A stretch of DNA of 64,000 nucleotides, from assembly GCA_964510785.1 (NCBI GenBank), contig CAZECM010000010.1:1-64000 (forward strand), read 5' to 3'. A program made the translations under genes and the position numbers. Source of the DNA: JAAYZM01 sp964510785. GTDB lineage: Bacteria; Actinomycetota; Actinomycetes; Actinomycetales; Cellulomonadaceae. Every line of letters starts with the position of its first letter. Position 1 is the first letter of the stretch. This document shows, piece by piece, positions 25,090 to 34,526 of this stretch. The notes under the pieces are model-generated. The model was not told the DNA's origin. It saw nothing but the letters and a program-made list of their open reading frames with translations, and ran no database searches.

Positions 25090-26139
25090 GTGGTTGTGGC
25101 TAACCCGATCCTGATCACCCAAGCGGCTCAGCTCGCGATCAAGCATCGCCGCAAGCTCCTTGCCTTGCTGCTGCTCCCGGTCGTGTGCGGGTGGGTCATC
25201 GTCATGGTCATGCTGATGGGCGTGGGGGCACTCGGTGCGGTGATCGGTACCGCGCAGGCTTACGACGCGGACACCAGGGGACCAGGCAACGTCCCCCTCG
25301 AGTACATCGACTGGATCCGCCAGGGGGGCAACGAGTGCGCAGGGGTGCCGGCCTCGGTGCTCGCGGCTATCGCCGCGACCACCTCGAGGTGGGAACCGGC
25401 CTACGAGGATCAGGGCCGTGCGGGGCTGATGTGGTTGGGAGTAGACGTCGTTGCGACCCACGTCTTCGACGCAGAACCGGACGGCGTCGTGGACGCCAAG
25501 AGCGCACCGGACGCGATCATGATCGCCGCGGTGTGGCTATGCGACCTGGCCGGCGACGCCAAAGCGAGCGACCCACTGCTGGTCCAAGAGTTGCTCGCCG
25601 CCTACGAGGCCGGAGTACTGGCCCTACCCGCCCCCGCTCCTGGCCCGCTGACCGCACAGATCCTCGAAGCGTGGGCCGACTACCTGTGGCTCGACCAGGA
25701 CCTCGCAGACGGCCCCGTAGCCGATGGGTGGGGTGCGCCCACCGAGAACCGGCACATCACCTCCCCCTACGGTGAGCGAAAGCGCCCGTGTTCTACTTGT
25801 TCCTCCTTTCACCAGGGCACCGATCTGCGGGCAGGGTGCGGGGTCGCGCTGTGGGCCGCAGCAGCTGGGACCGTGGTGTATGCCGGTCCTGCGGTGGGCA
25901 CCGGCAACCGCATCGACATTGATCACGGCGGGGGCGTCGTGACCCGGTACGGGCACATGTACACCCACGGCATCCACGTCAAGGCCGGCGACGCCGTCGA
26001 CGTCGGCCACGTCATCGGCGCATCAGGGTCAGCCGGGTCATCCACGGCTTGCCACCTGCACTTCGAGGTCACCATCAACGGTGAGCTGGTCAATCCCGAA
26101 CCGTTCATGGCCGAGCGCGGCGTCACCTTCACCCGCTAG
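25090..26139 (+). CDS. M23 peptidoglycan hydrolase of the conjugation machine with an SLT-like domain
   Basis: A 349-residue membrane-anchored wall hydrolase that would open the peptidoglycan for the transfer channel. One TM (about 22-53) is followed by a lysozyme-like domain (about 70-160: VPASVLAAIAATTSRWEP, RAGLMWLG, DAIMIAAVWLCDLAGD). In SLT enzymes the AxxES pattern carries the catalytic Glu; here it is TTS, so this domain looks inactive. A C-terminal LytM/M23 domain has SPYGER, HQGTDL (Zn ligands His, Asp) and HLHFEV (His). Start GTG 25090 or 25096. It is the first gene of the type IV secretion block. Confidence 0.88.
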   Translation: MVVANPILITQAAQLAIKHRRKLLALLLLPVVCGWVIVMVMLMGVGALGAVIGTAQAYDADTRGPGNVPLEYIDWIRQGGNECAGVPASVLAAIAATTSRWEPAYEDQGRAGLMWLGVDVVATHVFDAEPDGVVDAKSAPDAIMIAAVWLCDLAGDAKASDPLLVQELLAAYEAGVLALPAPAPGPLTAQILEAWADYLWLDQDLADGPVADGWGAPTENRHITSPYGERKRPCSTCSSFHQGTDLRAGCGVALWAAAAGTVVYAGPAVGTGNRIDIDHGGGVVTRYGHMYTHGIHVKAGDAVDVGHVIGASGSAGSSTACHLHFEVTINGELVNPEPFMAERGVTFTR

Positions 26140-26150
26140 AAAGGGTCACC

Positions 26151-26876
26151 ATGACCTCCAATCCCGCCCGCTTGGCCGCAGTGGTTGGCACCCTGGCCCT
26201 GCTCGTCATCGCCGCGATCGTCTACGTCATCGTCTCTAGCGCCAACGACACACCCCCCGCCCCGGCCGCGGCGCCCACCTCGAGCTCACCTGCCCCGCAG
26301 CCATCCCCGGAGCCCTCCCAGGCGCCGACTTTCGAGCCATCACCCGAGCCGAGCGCCCCTGCTGACCCGGAGCGCTTCGCTTACGAGAAGTCCACCCGGT
26401 GGGGATCGGTGGACGTGCCCCCGCCCGAGCTGACGCCCGAGCAGCAGGTCTTTGCCGACGTCGCGTGCAACTTCGCCTCCGCGCAGTACGACTTCGACCC
26501 CACCGAGGTCAGCGACTACGACCAGATCCTCCAGCGCAGCAAGCCGTTCGCAGACCCGGCCCTGTTCGAGCAGATGACCGCCGACGTCGAGGAGTACGGG
26601 TCCATCGGTGACTACGACCTGTGGGTGCGTGAGGGAGCCACCACCAGCGTCGTGTGCGCCTCGGCGCCCTTTGGCAAGGAAACAATGAAGGTCACCACCC
26701 TGGGCGGCCTCGAGGTCGACGCCTGGCCGATGTATACCCGCACCCGCGTGCGCATGGAACTGCCCGACGCGCCCACCGAGCAGACCTACCCCACGTTCGT
26801 GCTCTACGTCGCAGAGCTTCCCGGCGTGCAAGACCCCCGAGTGGTTTCGGGCGAGGTCGAGCACGGCGAACACTGA
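26151..26876 (+). CDS. Membrane-anchored conjugation protein, possibly VirB8-like
   Basis: A 241-residue protein: N-terminal TM (LAAVVGTLALLVIAAIVYVI), a Pro/Ser linker of about 45 residues, then a globular extracellular domain of about 160 residues (EQQVFADVACNFASAQYDFD to the end). Topology, size and position match the VirB8/TcpC class of NTF2-like channel proteins, but no sequence signature is strong enough to be sure. ATG 26151 lies 11 bases after the M23 stop. Confidence 0.6.
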   Translation: MTSNPARLAAVVGTLALLVIAAIVYVIVSSANDTPPAPAAAPTSSSPAPQPSPEPSQAPTFEPSPEPSAPADPERFAYEKSTRWGSVDVPPPELTPEQQVFADVACNFASAQYDFDPTEVSDYDQILQRSKPFADPALFEQMTADVEEYGSIGDYDLWVREGATTSVVCASAPFGKETMKVTTLGGLEVDAWPMYTRTRVRMELPDAPTEQTYPTFVLYVAELPGVQDPRVVSGEVEHGEH

Positions 26877-26950
26877 CCGATGCCCCGCCTGCCAGCTCGA
26901 CCTCGACCTATCAGGGGCCGGCCACGGGTGGGCCAGGGGCGTGGGGTGGT

Positions 26951-27226
26951 GTGACTCGCCACCTCCCCGCCGTACCTATCGTCCCTGACAGCACCTGGCT
27001 CGATCAGATCACCGGGCTGCGCCCCCTGGCGGGCAGCGTCTTGGCCATAGGTCTGCTCGCGGCCATAGCAACCCTCGTGGGCGGACTGATCTACGGCGTG
27101 TGGTCCTACCGCAACGGCCAAGGCGCACTGTCCAAGGGCCTGTGGGCCTCGATGCTCGGCGCCCTGGTCCTGGGGTCGCTGTCGGGGATCATCGGCTTCG
27201 GGATGGGTGCCTTCCACTTCTCCTGA
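26951..27226 (+). CDS. Two-pass small membrane protein of the T4SS
   Basis: A 91-residue protein from GTG 26951 (in-frame upstream starts cannot be excluded). Two TM segments (LAGSVLAIGLLAAIATLVGG and GLWASMLGALVLGSLSGIIG) flank a short basic loop YRNGQGALSKG. Size and position recall VirB2/TrbC-type subunits. Confidence 0.6.
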   Translation: MTRHLPAVPIVPDSTWLDQITGLRPLAGSVLAIGLLAAIATLVGGLIYGVWSYRNGQGALSKGLWASMLGALVLGSLSGIIGFGMGAFHFS

Positions 27227-27312
27227 AATATCAGCCCGCGGCACTGCACGGGCGCTGTGCGTGGGGGTGCAGGTGGGTGCGATATCACCCCCGGCCCTGA
27301 CAAGGAGACAAC
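27227..27312 (+). promoter_or_regulatory. Intergenic leader, similar to the one before the LPXTG adhesin
   Basis: The 86-base gap contains TATCAG, GCCCGC, TGTGCGTGGGG and AAGGAGA in the same order as the gap at 36997-37087. A stem of 7 bp (GGGGGTG at 27263-27269 with CACCCCC at 27286-27292) precedes the ribosome site. Confidence 0.45.
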
Positions 27313-27627
27313 ATGACTGCCCTGCTTCACCGCGCCGCGATGACCCCTCTCGCCGCCAACCCGAACGTCACACCGAACTGGACCTTCTTCCCGTTCATGG
27401 ACTGGCTGCGTAACGCTGTCGGTGGTGGCGTCGCCGTCGTGCTCATCATCTTGGTCCTGGTCGCGGTGGGCGGGGCGCTGGTGTGGGCGATCTCGAAGTT
27501 CTCCGGAGCCCAGCGCATGCAGGGAGTCTCCGGGACCGTCACTGTCGTGGCCTTCGGTGCCGCAGTGCTGGTCGGGTCGGCCTCTGCGATCATCACTTGG
27601 GCCGCTGGTCAAGACCTCGGCTTCTAG
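27313..27627 (+). CDS. Small two-TM protein, candidate pilin-like subunit
   Basis: A 104-residue protein: N-terminal segment with WTFFPFMDWLRNAVGGG, then TM about 40-62 (VAVVLIILVLVAVGGALVW) and TM about 76-98. A two-TM product of about 100 residues directly ahead of the VirB6/TrbL-like gene is where VirB2-type subunits are found. A good AAGGAGA lies upstream. It has its own leader, which may let it be expressed more than its neighbours. Confidence 0.6.
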   Translation: MTALLHRAAMTPLAANPNVTPNWTFFPFMDWLRNAVGGGVAVVLIILVLVAVGGALVWAISKFSGAQRMQGVSGTVTVVAFGAAVLVGSASAIITWAAGQDLGF

Positions 27628-27633
27628 CAGACG

Positions 27634-29529
27634 ATGACTGCTACCAAGCCCCACGCACGTCGTGGGAGGGCTAGCTCGACCCTGCACTCGCTGACCCGCG
27701 CCACCCCGATCCGAGCCGGTGTGCTGCTCGCCGTGGTCGTGGTGTGCTCCGGGTCGTGGTGGGACCCGCGCGAGTGGGTAGGACAGGCTCTCGACACGCT
27801 GATGAGCGGGTGGGCCAGGGACCTGGCACAAGTGGCCGAGTCGATGCTCCTGGGAGCGTTTGACGGCTCCGTTGGCACCCTGGGCAACGCCGAGTGGACC
27901 ATCGCCACGGTCTTCACCGGGCGCCTGGGCGCAGTCATGGGCGTGTTCGCCGTCGCGTTCTGCGCGATCGAGGTCATTGCTGGCATGGCCGGGCGCGACC
28001 CGATGCGGATCTTCAAGGGCGCCGCCGTGGCACTGCTGGCCTGGCCCATCACCGCCACCGCAGCGTGGGCCACCATCAAACTCACGAACGTCTCAGACTC
28101 GCTATCCACAGCCATCTTGTCCGGCAGCTCCGCCGAGGAGGTCGCCACAAGGTTCTTCGTACCACTGCAAGTGATGCTGGCAGCCAACCCCGCGGGTGGG
28201 TCGCTCATCGTCATGGTCTTCGCGCTGTTCGTGCTCGTGCCCACCTTGCTGCTGAGCCTGGTCATGGCGTTTCGCTCCTTCGGCCTGCTCATCGCCGTGG
28301 CGTTCGCCCCCGTGGCCCTGATGACCCAAGGCTGGGCCAAGATGCGCGGCATGGCTCGAGGCTGGGCCACCATCGTCGGGGCGCTGCTCGTGACCAAACC
28401 CCTAGCCGCAGGGGTCATCATCATCTCCCTCGAGCTCCTGGAGACCCTGCCCGACGTGGGCGCATTGATCATGGGCACCGTGGGCCTGTGGATGGCCGCA
28501 TTCGCCCCCGCGGCCGCAGCTGGACTGTTCAACTTCGCCGGAGGTGAGGTCGCCGCCGCCCAAGGCGTAGCCAGCGCCCAAGCCGGACGGCACATGGTCG
28601 GCGCCGGAAAGGGCGCAGCCAAGCTCGGAGCCGCCGGCGCGAGGAAAGCCGGTCTCGGCGCGGCCGGCGCAGGTTCTGCAGCGGGCGCCGGCGCTGGTGC
28701 CGGCGGAGGGTTCATGTCCTTCATGGGCAGCTTCGGTGGCAGCAAGGGCGGCACCAAGACGCCGTCAGGTGGCGGCGGCGGGGGAGCAGCACCGACCTCC
28801 GGTGGCGCGGGCCCTAACGCAGCCCCTACCAGCGGGTCGAGCGACTCCAAGCAAACCCCCACCTCGGGTCAGCGCTCCAGCGCTCCCGCGCCTGCAACGA
28901 CGTCGACGTCGGGGGATTCGCGTGCGGGCGCACCTGTCGCTGTACCTGCAGCTGGTGGGCAGGCACCTGCCACCACCGCACCCGCCGAGGGCGGACAGGC
29001 ACCCGCCGCGGCGTCGGCCGCGAACCGGCCAGGGGTCGGACCGGCTCGCCCGGGAGGGTCACAAGCCGCTGGTGCGGGGGGTTCTGTTCCAGGCGGCACC
29101 ACGGGGGCGCAAGTCCCCTTGGGTGCAGGTGGCGCCGGTCCCGACGCGGCCAGCCCTGGAGGGGCACCAGTCCCGCTGGGCGCAGCTGCAGGTGGCTCGG
29201 CACCGGTGGGCGCGATGGGAGGCCAGTCGGTCAGCACGACAGCCGGTTCAGGCGCCAACGCAGGTACGGGCGGCGGCGCGGGCGGTGGCTCGAGCCCGGG
29301 GTCCGGTGCGGGCGGCGGGTCGGGCACCAGGGCCGGTTCGGGGTCGGGCGCACCGGCTCCCGGTACGGGCGGGGGCGTGTCGACGTCGGGAGGCCGCCAC
29401 ACGGCCCCTTCGGGCGCACCGGACCCAGCCGTGACAGGAATGGGGGGTGTGTCGAGCAGCGTCGTGGACGCCACGGTCGATGCGGTCACCCCTGCGGTTG
29501 ATGTAGCCAAGTCGGAGGACTCGAAGTGA
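27634..29529 (+). CDS. VirB6/TrbL-like polytopic membrane protein
   Basis: A 631-residue inner-membrane channel protein. The first about 310 residues hold around six to seven TM segments. The stretch APVALMTQGWAKMRGMARGW followed by ATIVGALLVTKPLAAGVIII is the TrbL/VirB6-like core. Residues about 320-600 form a Gly/Ala/Pro/Ser-rich, presumably disordered cytosolic tail; such tails occur in other Gram-positive VirB6 homologues. It overlaps the SCO6880-type gene by GTGA. Confidence 0.82.
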   Translation: MTATKPHARRGRASSTLHSLTRATPIRAGVLLAVVVVCSGSWWDPREWVGQALDTLMSGWARDLAQVAESMLLGAFDGSVGTLGNAEWTIATVFTGRLGAVMGVFAVAFCAIEVIAGMAGRDPMRIFKGAAVALLAWPITATAAWATIKLTNVSDSLSTAILSGSSAEEVATRFFVPLQVMLAANPAGGSLIVMVFALFVLVPTLLLSLVMAFRSFGLLIAVAFAPVALMTQGWAKMRGMARGWATIVGALLVTKPLAAGVIIISLELLETLPDVGALIMGTVGLWMAAFAPAAAAGLFNFAGGEVAAAQGVASAQAGRHMVGAGKGAAKLGAAGARKAGLGAAGAGSAAGAGAGAGGGFMSFMGSFGGSKGGTKTPSGGGGGGAAPTSGGAGPNAAPTSGSSDSKQTPTSGQRSSAPAPATTSTSGDSRAGAPVAVPAAGGQAPATTAPAEGGQAPAAASAANRPGVGPARPGGSQAAGAGGSVPGGTTGAQVPLGAGGAGPDAASPGGAPVPLGAAAGGSAPVGAMGGQSVSTTAGSGANAGTGGGAGGGSSPGSGAGGGSGTRAGSGSGAPAPGTGGGVSTSGGRHTAPSGAPDPAVTGMGGVSSSVVDATVDAVTPAVDVAKSEDSK

Positions 29530-30995
29530 CCAGTCAGCAGATCGACGTCCCTACGGCCTCGTTCCCGCCGCTTTCGCGCTCGGGAGTCCTGATGGGCCTT
29601 TCGGGTGGGCAGCTCGCCTGGTTGGCCGTGCCGGTCCTGGTGATCGGCGGGGCGTTCATCGGCGGTGACCCCGCCACCGCGATCTGCATGTTCCCGTTCA
29701 TGCTCCCCGTGGTGGTCGTGGCCACGACCTCGTGGAAGGGCAGGTCGTTGCTGTCGCGTATCGCCACCTTGGGCACCTACCTGGCCCGCCGGCGCCTGGG
29801 CCAGACCCGCGCCGTGGTGGACACGGCCAAGCCCGTCGAGGTGGGGCGCATTGCCGTGCCCGGTGCGGTAGGGGAGCGGCTGAAGGTCTTGTCGCTGATG
29901 TCGACCCGGTTGCCCGGTGCGGCGATGGTGTGGGACCGCGCTGAGGGCACCGCGACCGCGGCGCTGCGCTTCCCCACGGGCGGGTGGCACTTGACCGACC
30001 CAGGGACCAAGCGAGCTCGCGTGCTGGCCTTTGACGAGCTGTGCCGCAACCTGGCTTCCCTGGAGGGGGTGGTGCGCCTCAAGACCCACGCGCGCACCTT
30101 GCCGGTGCCTGCGGCCACGTTGCGGGCCGGGGCCGGTCTTGACGTCGAGCCGGGCCGTGAGATTGCTCTGGCTGAGTACGAGGAGCTGCTCGACGACCCG
30201 AGCATGGGCATGGTGCTCCAGCGCGACATGCTCATGACGATCACCGTGTCCAAGCGGGCGGTGGAGTCCCAGGTCAAGGCCGCTGGCGGCGGGTTGGCGG
30301 GCATGGGTGAGGTACTCGCCTCGAGGGTGCAGGCGATCGCCGCTGGGCTGCCCGCGTGCGGGGTGCCGGTGGCCAACGCGGTGTGGCTGGGCGACGCCGA
30401 GCTGCGCGCAGCGGTGCGCCTCGGATTCGACCCCGCGGCTACCGAGTGGATCGCACAGAACAACGGCGCCCTTCCCGCTGATGCGGTCCTGGCCTCGATG
30501 GTCGACGAGACCCTCGACGCCCTGGTCACCGACTCAGGGGTGCACCGCACCTGGTGGATCGAGGACTGGCCCCGCTCCCAGGTGCCCGCAGGGTTCCTGG
30601 CGGACCTGGTCGGGTCGGGATCCTTTGCCCGCACCGTCACCCAGGTGTTCGTGCCGGTGCCATTGCACGAGGCCGAGAAGCGGCTCATGCGCGCCGAGGG
30701 CGCGCACATGTCGGTCACCCAGCGCAACGAACGCCTGGGGCGCCCGCCGAGCTCGACGCACGTAGCCGAAGAACGTGACCTGGTGGCCCGCCGTGACGAG
30801 CTCGCAGAAGGGTACGGCGACGTGCGCTTCACCGGGTACGTCACCGTCTCGGGTCCCGATGAGGCGGCACTGGCCTCGGCGCACACCTGGCTGGTCGCTC
30901 ACGGGTCGCGCCTGCACTTCAACCCGCTGCGCGGTCAGCAGTACACCGCGTTCCTGACCTCTGCCCTGCCGCTCGGGTTGGGGCCGCGGTCATGA
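29526..30995 (+). CDS. SCO6880-type conjugation protein
   Basis: A 489-residue protein with two N-terminal TM segments (about 29-65) followed by a soluble part. It resembles the SCO6880 family found in actinobacterial type IV secretion loci, in which the N-terminal half of a VirB4-like protein is a separate polypeptide. No Walker motif is present, so the ATPase role must be taken by the next gene, to which it is ATGA-coupled. Together they probably make a split PrgI/VirB4 module. Confidence 0.78.
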   Translation: MTSQQIDVPTASFPPLSRSGVLMGLSGGQLAWLAVPVLVIGGAFIGGDPATAICMFPFMLPVVVVATTSWKGRSLLSRIATLGTYLARRRLGQTRAVVDTAKPVEVGRIAVPGAVGERLKVLSLMSTRLPGAAMVWDRAEGTATAALRFPTGGWHLTDPGTKRARVLAFDELCRNLASLEGVVRLKTHARTLPVPAATLRAGAGLDVEPGREIALAEYEELLDDPSMGMVLQRDMLMTITVSKRAVESQVKAAGGGLAGMGEVLASRVQAIAAGLPACGVPVANAVWLGDAELRAAVRLGFDPAATEWIAQNNGALPADAVLASMVDETLDALVTDSGVHRTWWIEDWPRSQVPAGFLADLVGSGSFARTVTQVFVPVPLHEAEKRLMRAEGAHMSVTQRNERLGRPPSSTHVAEERDLVARRDELAEGYGDVRFTGYVTVSGPDEAALASAHTWLVAHGSRLHFNPLRGQQYTAFLTSALPLGLGPRS

Positions 30996-32470
30996 CGATG
31001 AGCTCAGGCACGCGCCGCGCGGTGGTGATGAGCCCCACGGCTCGCGGGTGGCGGGCCCGGCGCGCCCAGCGCAAGGAGCACAAGGCTCTGACTCGTCAGA
31101 TCCTTGCCGGGTCCAAGGGCAAGGAGGTCAAGGACGGGCCCGACCCGGATCTGGACCTGATGCCCATGTCCAAGTGGTGGGGAAAGCTCACCACGGGCGC
31201 CATGTGGGGGCCGGTCACCCCGCGCACCCCGATGCACGAGGTGTCCACCGCGCGCATCGGTGTTGCGACCCCGTTCCTTGCCTCCAGTGCTGGCAACCTC
31301 GCCGGCCCGGTGATCGGCATCGACGCCGGGGCCGGCACCGTGTTCCGGTTCGACCCGTGGTCGGCCTACCGGGCGGGCCTGGTCACCTCCCCGGGCGTGG
31401 TGGTGTTCGGCAAGATGGGCACCGGCAAGTCCACGTGCGTCAAGACCGTGGCGCTGCGCCTGGTCCACGCCGGCCGGCACGTCATCGTCCAGAACGACCC
31501 CAAGGGAGAGTGGGCGCCCATCGCCCGGGCGCTGGGTGGGCCGGTGCTGCGCATCGACCCCGCGGGCGGTGCGGTGCTCAACCCGCTGGAGTCGGGAGTG
31601 CGGCCTGAAGGTCAGGACGAGGAGGAGTGGAACTCCACCGTCGCGGCCCGTCGCGCCACGATGCTGCGCGCCGTGGTCTCGGTGCTGCGCAGCGGGGCAC
31701 GGTTCACCGAACGCGAGGAAGCCGCCCTCGACCTGGTGCTCGCAGACATCACCCAAGGCCGGGTCGAGGCCACCTTGACCGGCGTCTACGAAGCACTGGC
31801 CAACCCCACCGTCGAGCTTGTCGGGGTGTGCGGGACCGAAGCGCCATCCACGTTGGCTCTCGTGCTGCGCCGGGTCGTGCACGGGTCACTGGCGGGGATG
31901 TTCGAGAAGCACTCGTCGGTCGAGCTCGACCAAAGCGCACCCATGACCGTGGTGGACACCTCGGCGTTGCTGCACGCCACCGCCGAGGTTCGCGCCCTGG
32001 CCTCAGCGTGCATCGGCGCCTGGGTCGACTCGGTGCTGCGCTCACGCGACGGCCGCTTTCGCCTAGTCATCTCCGAAGAGGGCTGGGCCGAGCTGCGAGA
32101 CCCCTACATCGTGGCCGCAATGGACGAACGCCTGCGCATGGCAGGGGAGTGGCGCTGCTCGAACTGGCTGATCTTCCACGAGCTCGAAGACATGGACCAG
32201 TTCGGTGAAGAGGGCTCAGCCCAACGCCACCAGGTGCGCGGGCTGATCTCCAAGTCCCCCATCAAGATCATCTACGGCCAGTCCGCCACCGCCGTGCCCA
32301 ACGCCACCGCGCTGCTCAAGCTCAACCCTGACGAAGCCGAGCTGCTGACCACCCTTCCTCAAGGGGTCGGGCTGTGGCGCATCGGGGAATCCGCACCCGT
32401 GCTCGTCCACCCGCTGCTCACCCAGCGCGCCTACGAGCTGTTCAACACCGACGCCGGCCGAGAGGGCTAG
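30992..32470 (+). CDS. virB4: VirB4-like conjugation ATPase
   Basis: A 492-residue cytoplasmic ATPase that powers assembly and substrate transfer. Walker A is GKMGTGKST at about 140-148; Walker B is RLVISEEGW at about 357. The C-terminal IIYGQSATAVPNATALLKLN and EAELLTTLPQGVGLWRIG blocks match the VirB4/TraC end. The first about 80 residues are very basic and lack the usual N-terminal VirB4 domain, which fits its being supplied by the upstream SCO6880-type protein. Confidence 0.87.
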   Translation: MTMSSGTRRAVVMSPTARGWRARRAQRKEHKALTRQILAGSKGKEVKDGPDPDLDLMPMSKWWGKLTTGAMWGPVTPRTPMHEVSTARIGVATPFLASSAGNLAGPVIGIDAGAGTVFRFDPWSAYRAGLVTSPGVVVFGKMGTGKSTCVKTVALRLVHAGRHVIVQNDPKGEWAPIARALGGPVLRIDPAGGAVLNPLESGVRPEGQDEEEWNSTVAARRATMLRAVVSVLRSGARFTEREEAALDLVLADITQGRVEATLTGVYEALANPTVELVGVCGTEAPSTLALVLRRVVHGSLAGMFEKHSSVELDQSAPMTVVDTSALLHATAEVRALASACIGAWVDSVLRSRDGRFRLVISEEGWAELRDPYIVAAMDERLRMAGEWRCSNWLIFHELEDMDQFGEEGSAQRHQVRGLISKSPIKIIYGQSATAVPNATALLKLNPDEAELLTTLPQGVGLWRIGESAPVLVHPLLTQRAYELFNTDAGREG

Positions 32471-32475
32471 ACGCC

Positions 32476-34302
32476 ATGACCACCCAACCTCCTGCTGCCA
32501 CCGCTCCCACCACTGACTTCACCGAGCTTCCTGGGCGCGTGGTGCGTGCGGTGCGCTCCAGTGCTCCGGTGCGCAGATTGCGCCGCTACGCCTGGCCCTA
32601 TAAAGCCCTGGTCTCCCTGCGCGGCAAGGAGCTCGCCGCTATATGGGCCGCAGCAACGTTGGCGTGGCTGGTGGGCTGGGTGCTGTTCTCCACACTGCCC
32701 ACCCCGGTGCGCGTCGCCGGGGCCGTGGTGTCCCTGGCCGTGGGCGGAGGGCTGCTGGGCGCGTTCACGTTCGCCTGGTTGCGCTACCGGTTCTCTCCCG
32801 ACCAGCTCCACCACGACATGCTCTCCCGTGCCGGCTTTGCCCGACACCTAGAGGTCTCGCGCCTGGTGGGAACCGCCCCCACGCGCGCCAAGGCGCCCGT
32901 GGTGCGTCCCAAGGCCGCTCGCGACGGCGTCGACCTCGACGCCACCGACGTCGCGTGGCGGCTTGGTGCGGCGCGCACCGAACCGGTGTGGGTCATCTGC
33001 GAGCAAGGTGTCTACCTCGTTGGCCCGCCCCGTTCAGGCAAGGGGTTCGGGGTGCTCACCGCCGCGATCGTGGAGGCCCCCGGTGCGGTGGTGACCACCT
33101 CCACACGCACCGACAACATGGAAGCCACGATCGGTGCACGGGCCGAGAAGGGACCGGTGTACCTGTTCGACCCCGAAGGAGTCTCAGGACGCCAGAACAC
33201 CCTGCGCTGGTCCCCGATCATCGGGTGCGAAGACCCCGTCGTCGCCCAGCGCCGCGCGGCCACCCTGGTGGCTCGCACCGGGCTGGGAGAGGGGGAGAAC
33301 GCACCGTGGGCGGTCTCGGCGGGCGGGATCATCCAGTGCCTGCTGCACGCCGCGGCCGTCTCGGGGCGCACCGTCCACGACTTGCACTCCTGGTCGACCT
33401 CCCCGGCCCGGGCTCGTGAAGCTGTCGCGCTGCTCGAGCACCACACTCCCGAGCGGTGGTCGGTCACCCTCGAGGCGATCCAGAACGAAGACCCCAGGAT
33501 GCGGTCGAACAAGTGGTTCGGTGTGGAGACGGCATTCAAGGCCCTGGACGTGGCCGGGGTGCGCGACATGTTCGACGTCGCCGCCGACGACCCCGACCGG
33601 TTCGACCCCGAACAGTTCCTGACCAACACCGGCACCTTGTACCTGACCTCGCGCTGGCGTGAGGGCTCAGAGACCGGGGTGAGCGTCGGGGGGTTCTTCT
33701 CCCTGCTGCTCGACGACGTTGCCGAGGCCGTGCGCCGGCTGTCCCAGCGCCCGGAGTACATGGGGCGCCTGGACCCCCCGGCCACGTTCGTCCTCGATGA
33801 GATTGCCAACATCCACCCCTGGCCGTCCCTGCCGCGAGCGATGTCCGCTGGCGGGGGTGAAGGGCTGCAGGTGGTGGTGGCATTCCAGTCACGGTCCCAA
33901 GGCCGCGACGCCTATGGCGACAACGTGGAGCGGTCCATGTGGGAGTCGGCCTACAAGGTGCTCCTGGGCGGCGGTGCGGACGCAGACGACCTGCGCGACC
34001 TGTCCGGGCTGCTCGGTGAGCAAGACAAGGTGCAGCTGTCCACGTCCTGGCAGGGCGTGGCTCCCGGCACCAGCTCCCAACAGCACACGACCACGGCCCT
34101 GGTCACCGCCGACGAGCTGCGCCGCCTGCCCGAAGGGGTCGCGTTGCTGCTGGCCGGCCGTGCCCGCCCGATCCTCGTCGAGCTCGAACCGTGGCCGATG
34201 CGCCCGTGGGCACCCAAGGTCCACGCCTCCAAGCAGTGGCACCAGGATCACCCCGTCAACCCTGGCACACCCGCCCCCATGTACTCGGCGGTCCCCGCGT
34301 GA
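32476..34302 (+). CDS. virD4: VirD4/TraG-type coupling protein
   Basis: A 608-residue membrane ATPase that brings the DNA-protein complex to the channel. Two N-terminal TM segments (about 52-100) are followed by Walker A GPPRSGKGFG at about 183 and Walker B-like ATFVLDEIANI at about 436. The block VVVAFQSRSQGRDAYG is the TraM-recognition (TraG C-terminal) region. ATG 32476 follows the VirB4 stop by 5 bases. Its presence, with VirB4 and M23 proteins, marks the locus as a single-stranded DNA transfer system rather than a TraB/FtsK-type Streptomyces system. Confidence 0.9.
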   Translation: MTTQPPAATAPTTDFTELPGRVVRAVRSSAPVRRLRRYAWPYKALVSLRGKELAAIWAAATLAWLVGWVLFSTLPTPVRVAGAVVSLAVGGGLLGAFTFAWLRYRFSPDQLHHDMLSRAGFARHLEVSRLVGTAPTRAKAPVVRPKAARDGVDLDATDVAWRLGAARTEPVWVICEQGVYLVGPPRSGKGFGVLTAAIVEAPGAVVTTSTRTDNMEATIGARAEKGPVYLFDPEGVSGRQNTLRWSPIIGCEDPVVAQRRAATLVARTGLGEGENAPWAVSAGGIIQCLLHAAAVSGRTVHDLHSWSTSPARAREAVALLEHHTPERWSVTLEAIQNEDPRMRSNKWFGVETAFKALDVAGVRDMFDVAADDPDRFDPEQFLTNTGTLYLTSRWREGSETGVSVGGFFSLLLDDVAEAVRRLSQRPEYMGRLDPPATFVLDEIANIHPWPSLPRAMSAGGGEGLQVVVAFQSRSQGRDAYGDNVERSMWESAYKVLLGGGADADDLRDLSGLLGEQDKVQLSTSWQGVAPGTSSQQHTTTALVTADELRRLPEGVALLLAGRARPILVELEPWPMRPWAPKVHASKQWHQDHPVNPGTPAPMYSAVPA

Positions 34303-34526
34303 GCCCCACCCCCCACGACGCGGACTGCCAGGTGTGCCTGCGCCCAGCCACCACCCACCACGAGGTGATCGGCGGGCTGTGCGACCTGCACGCCACCGCC
34401 CTTGACGACGCGGTGCGCGAAGGAACTGACCCGCTCGACGTGGTGGCCCTGTGGCGTGCCCACATGATCGCCGGCGCCCTGGACTACCTCGACAACCACA
34501 AGCCACCCGAGGGGGAAGCGCCGTGA
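34299..34526 (+). CDS. Small Cys/His-rich protein, putative zinc-binding
   Basis: A 75-residue protein with DADCQVCLRPATTHHEVIGG then LCDLHATAL: a CxxC...HH...CxxH arrangement that could hold one zinc. GTGA overlaps join it to virD4 and to the DUF4913 gene. A role in coupling or regulation is guesswork. Confidence 0.6.
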   Translation: MSPTPHDADCQVCLRPATTHHEVIGGLCDLHATALDDAVREGTDPLDVVALWRAHMIAGALDYLDNHKPPEGEAP

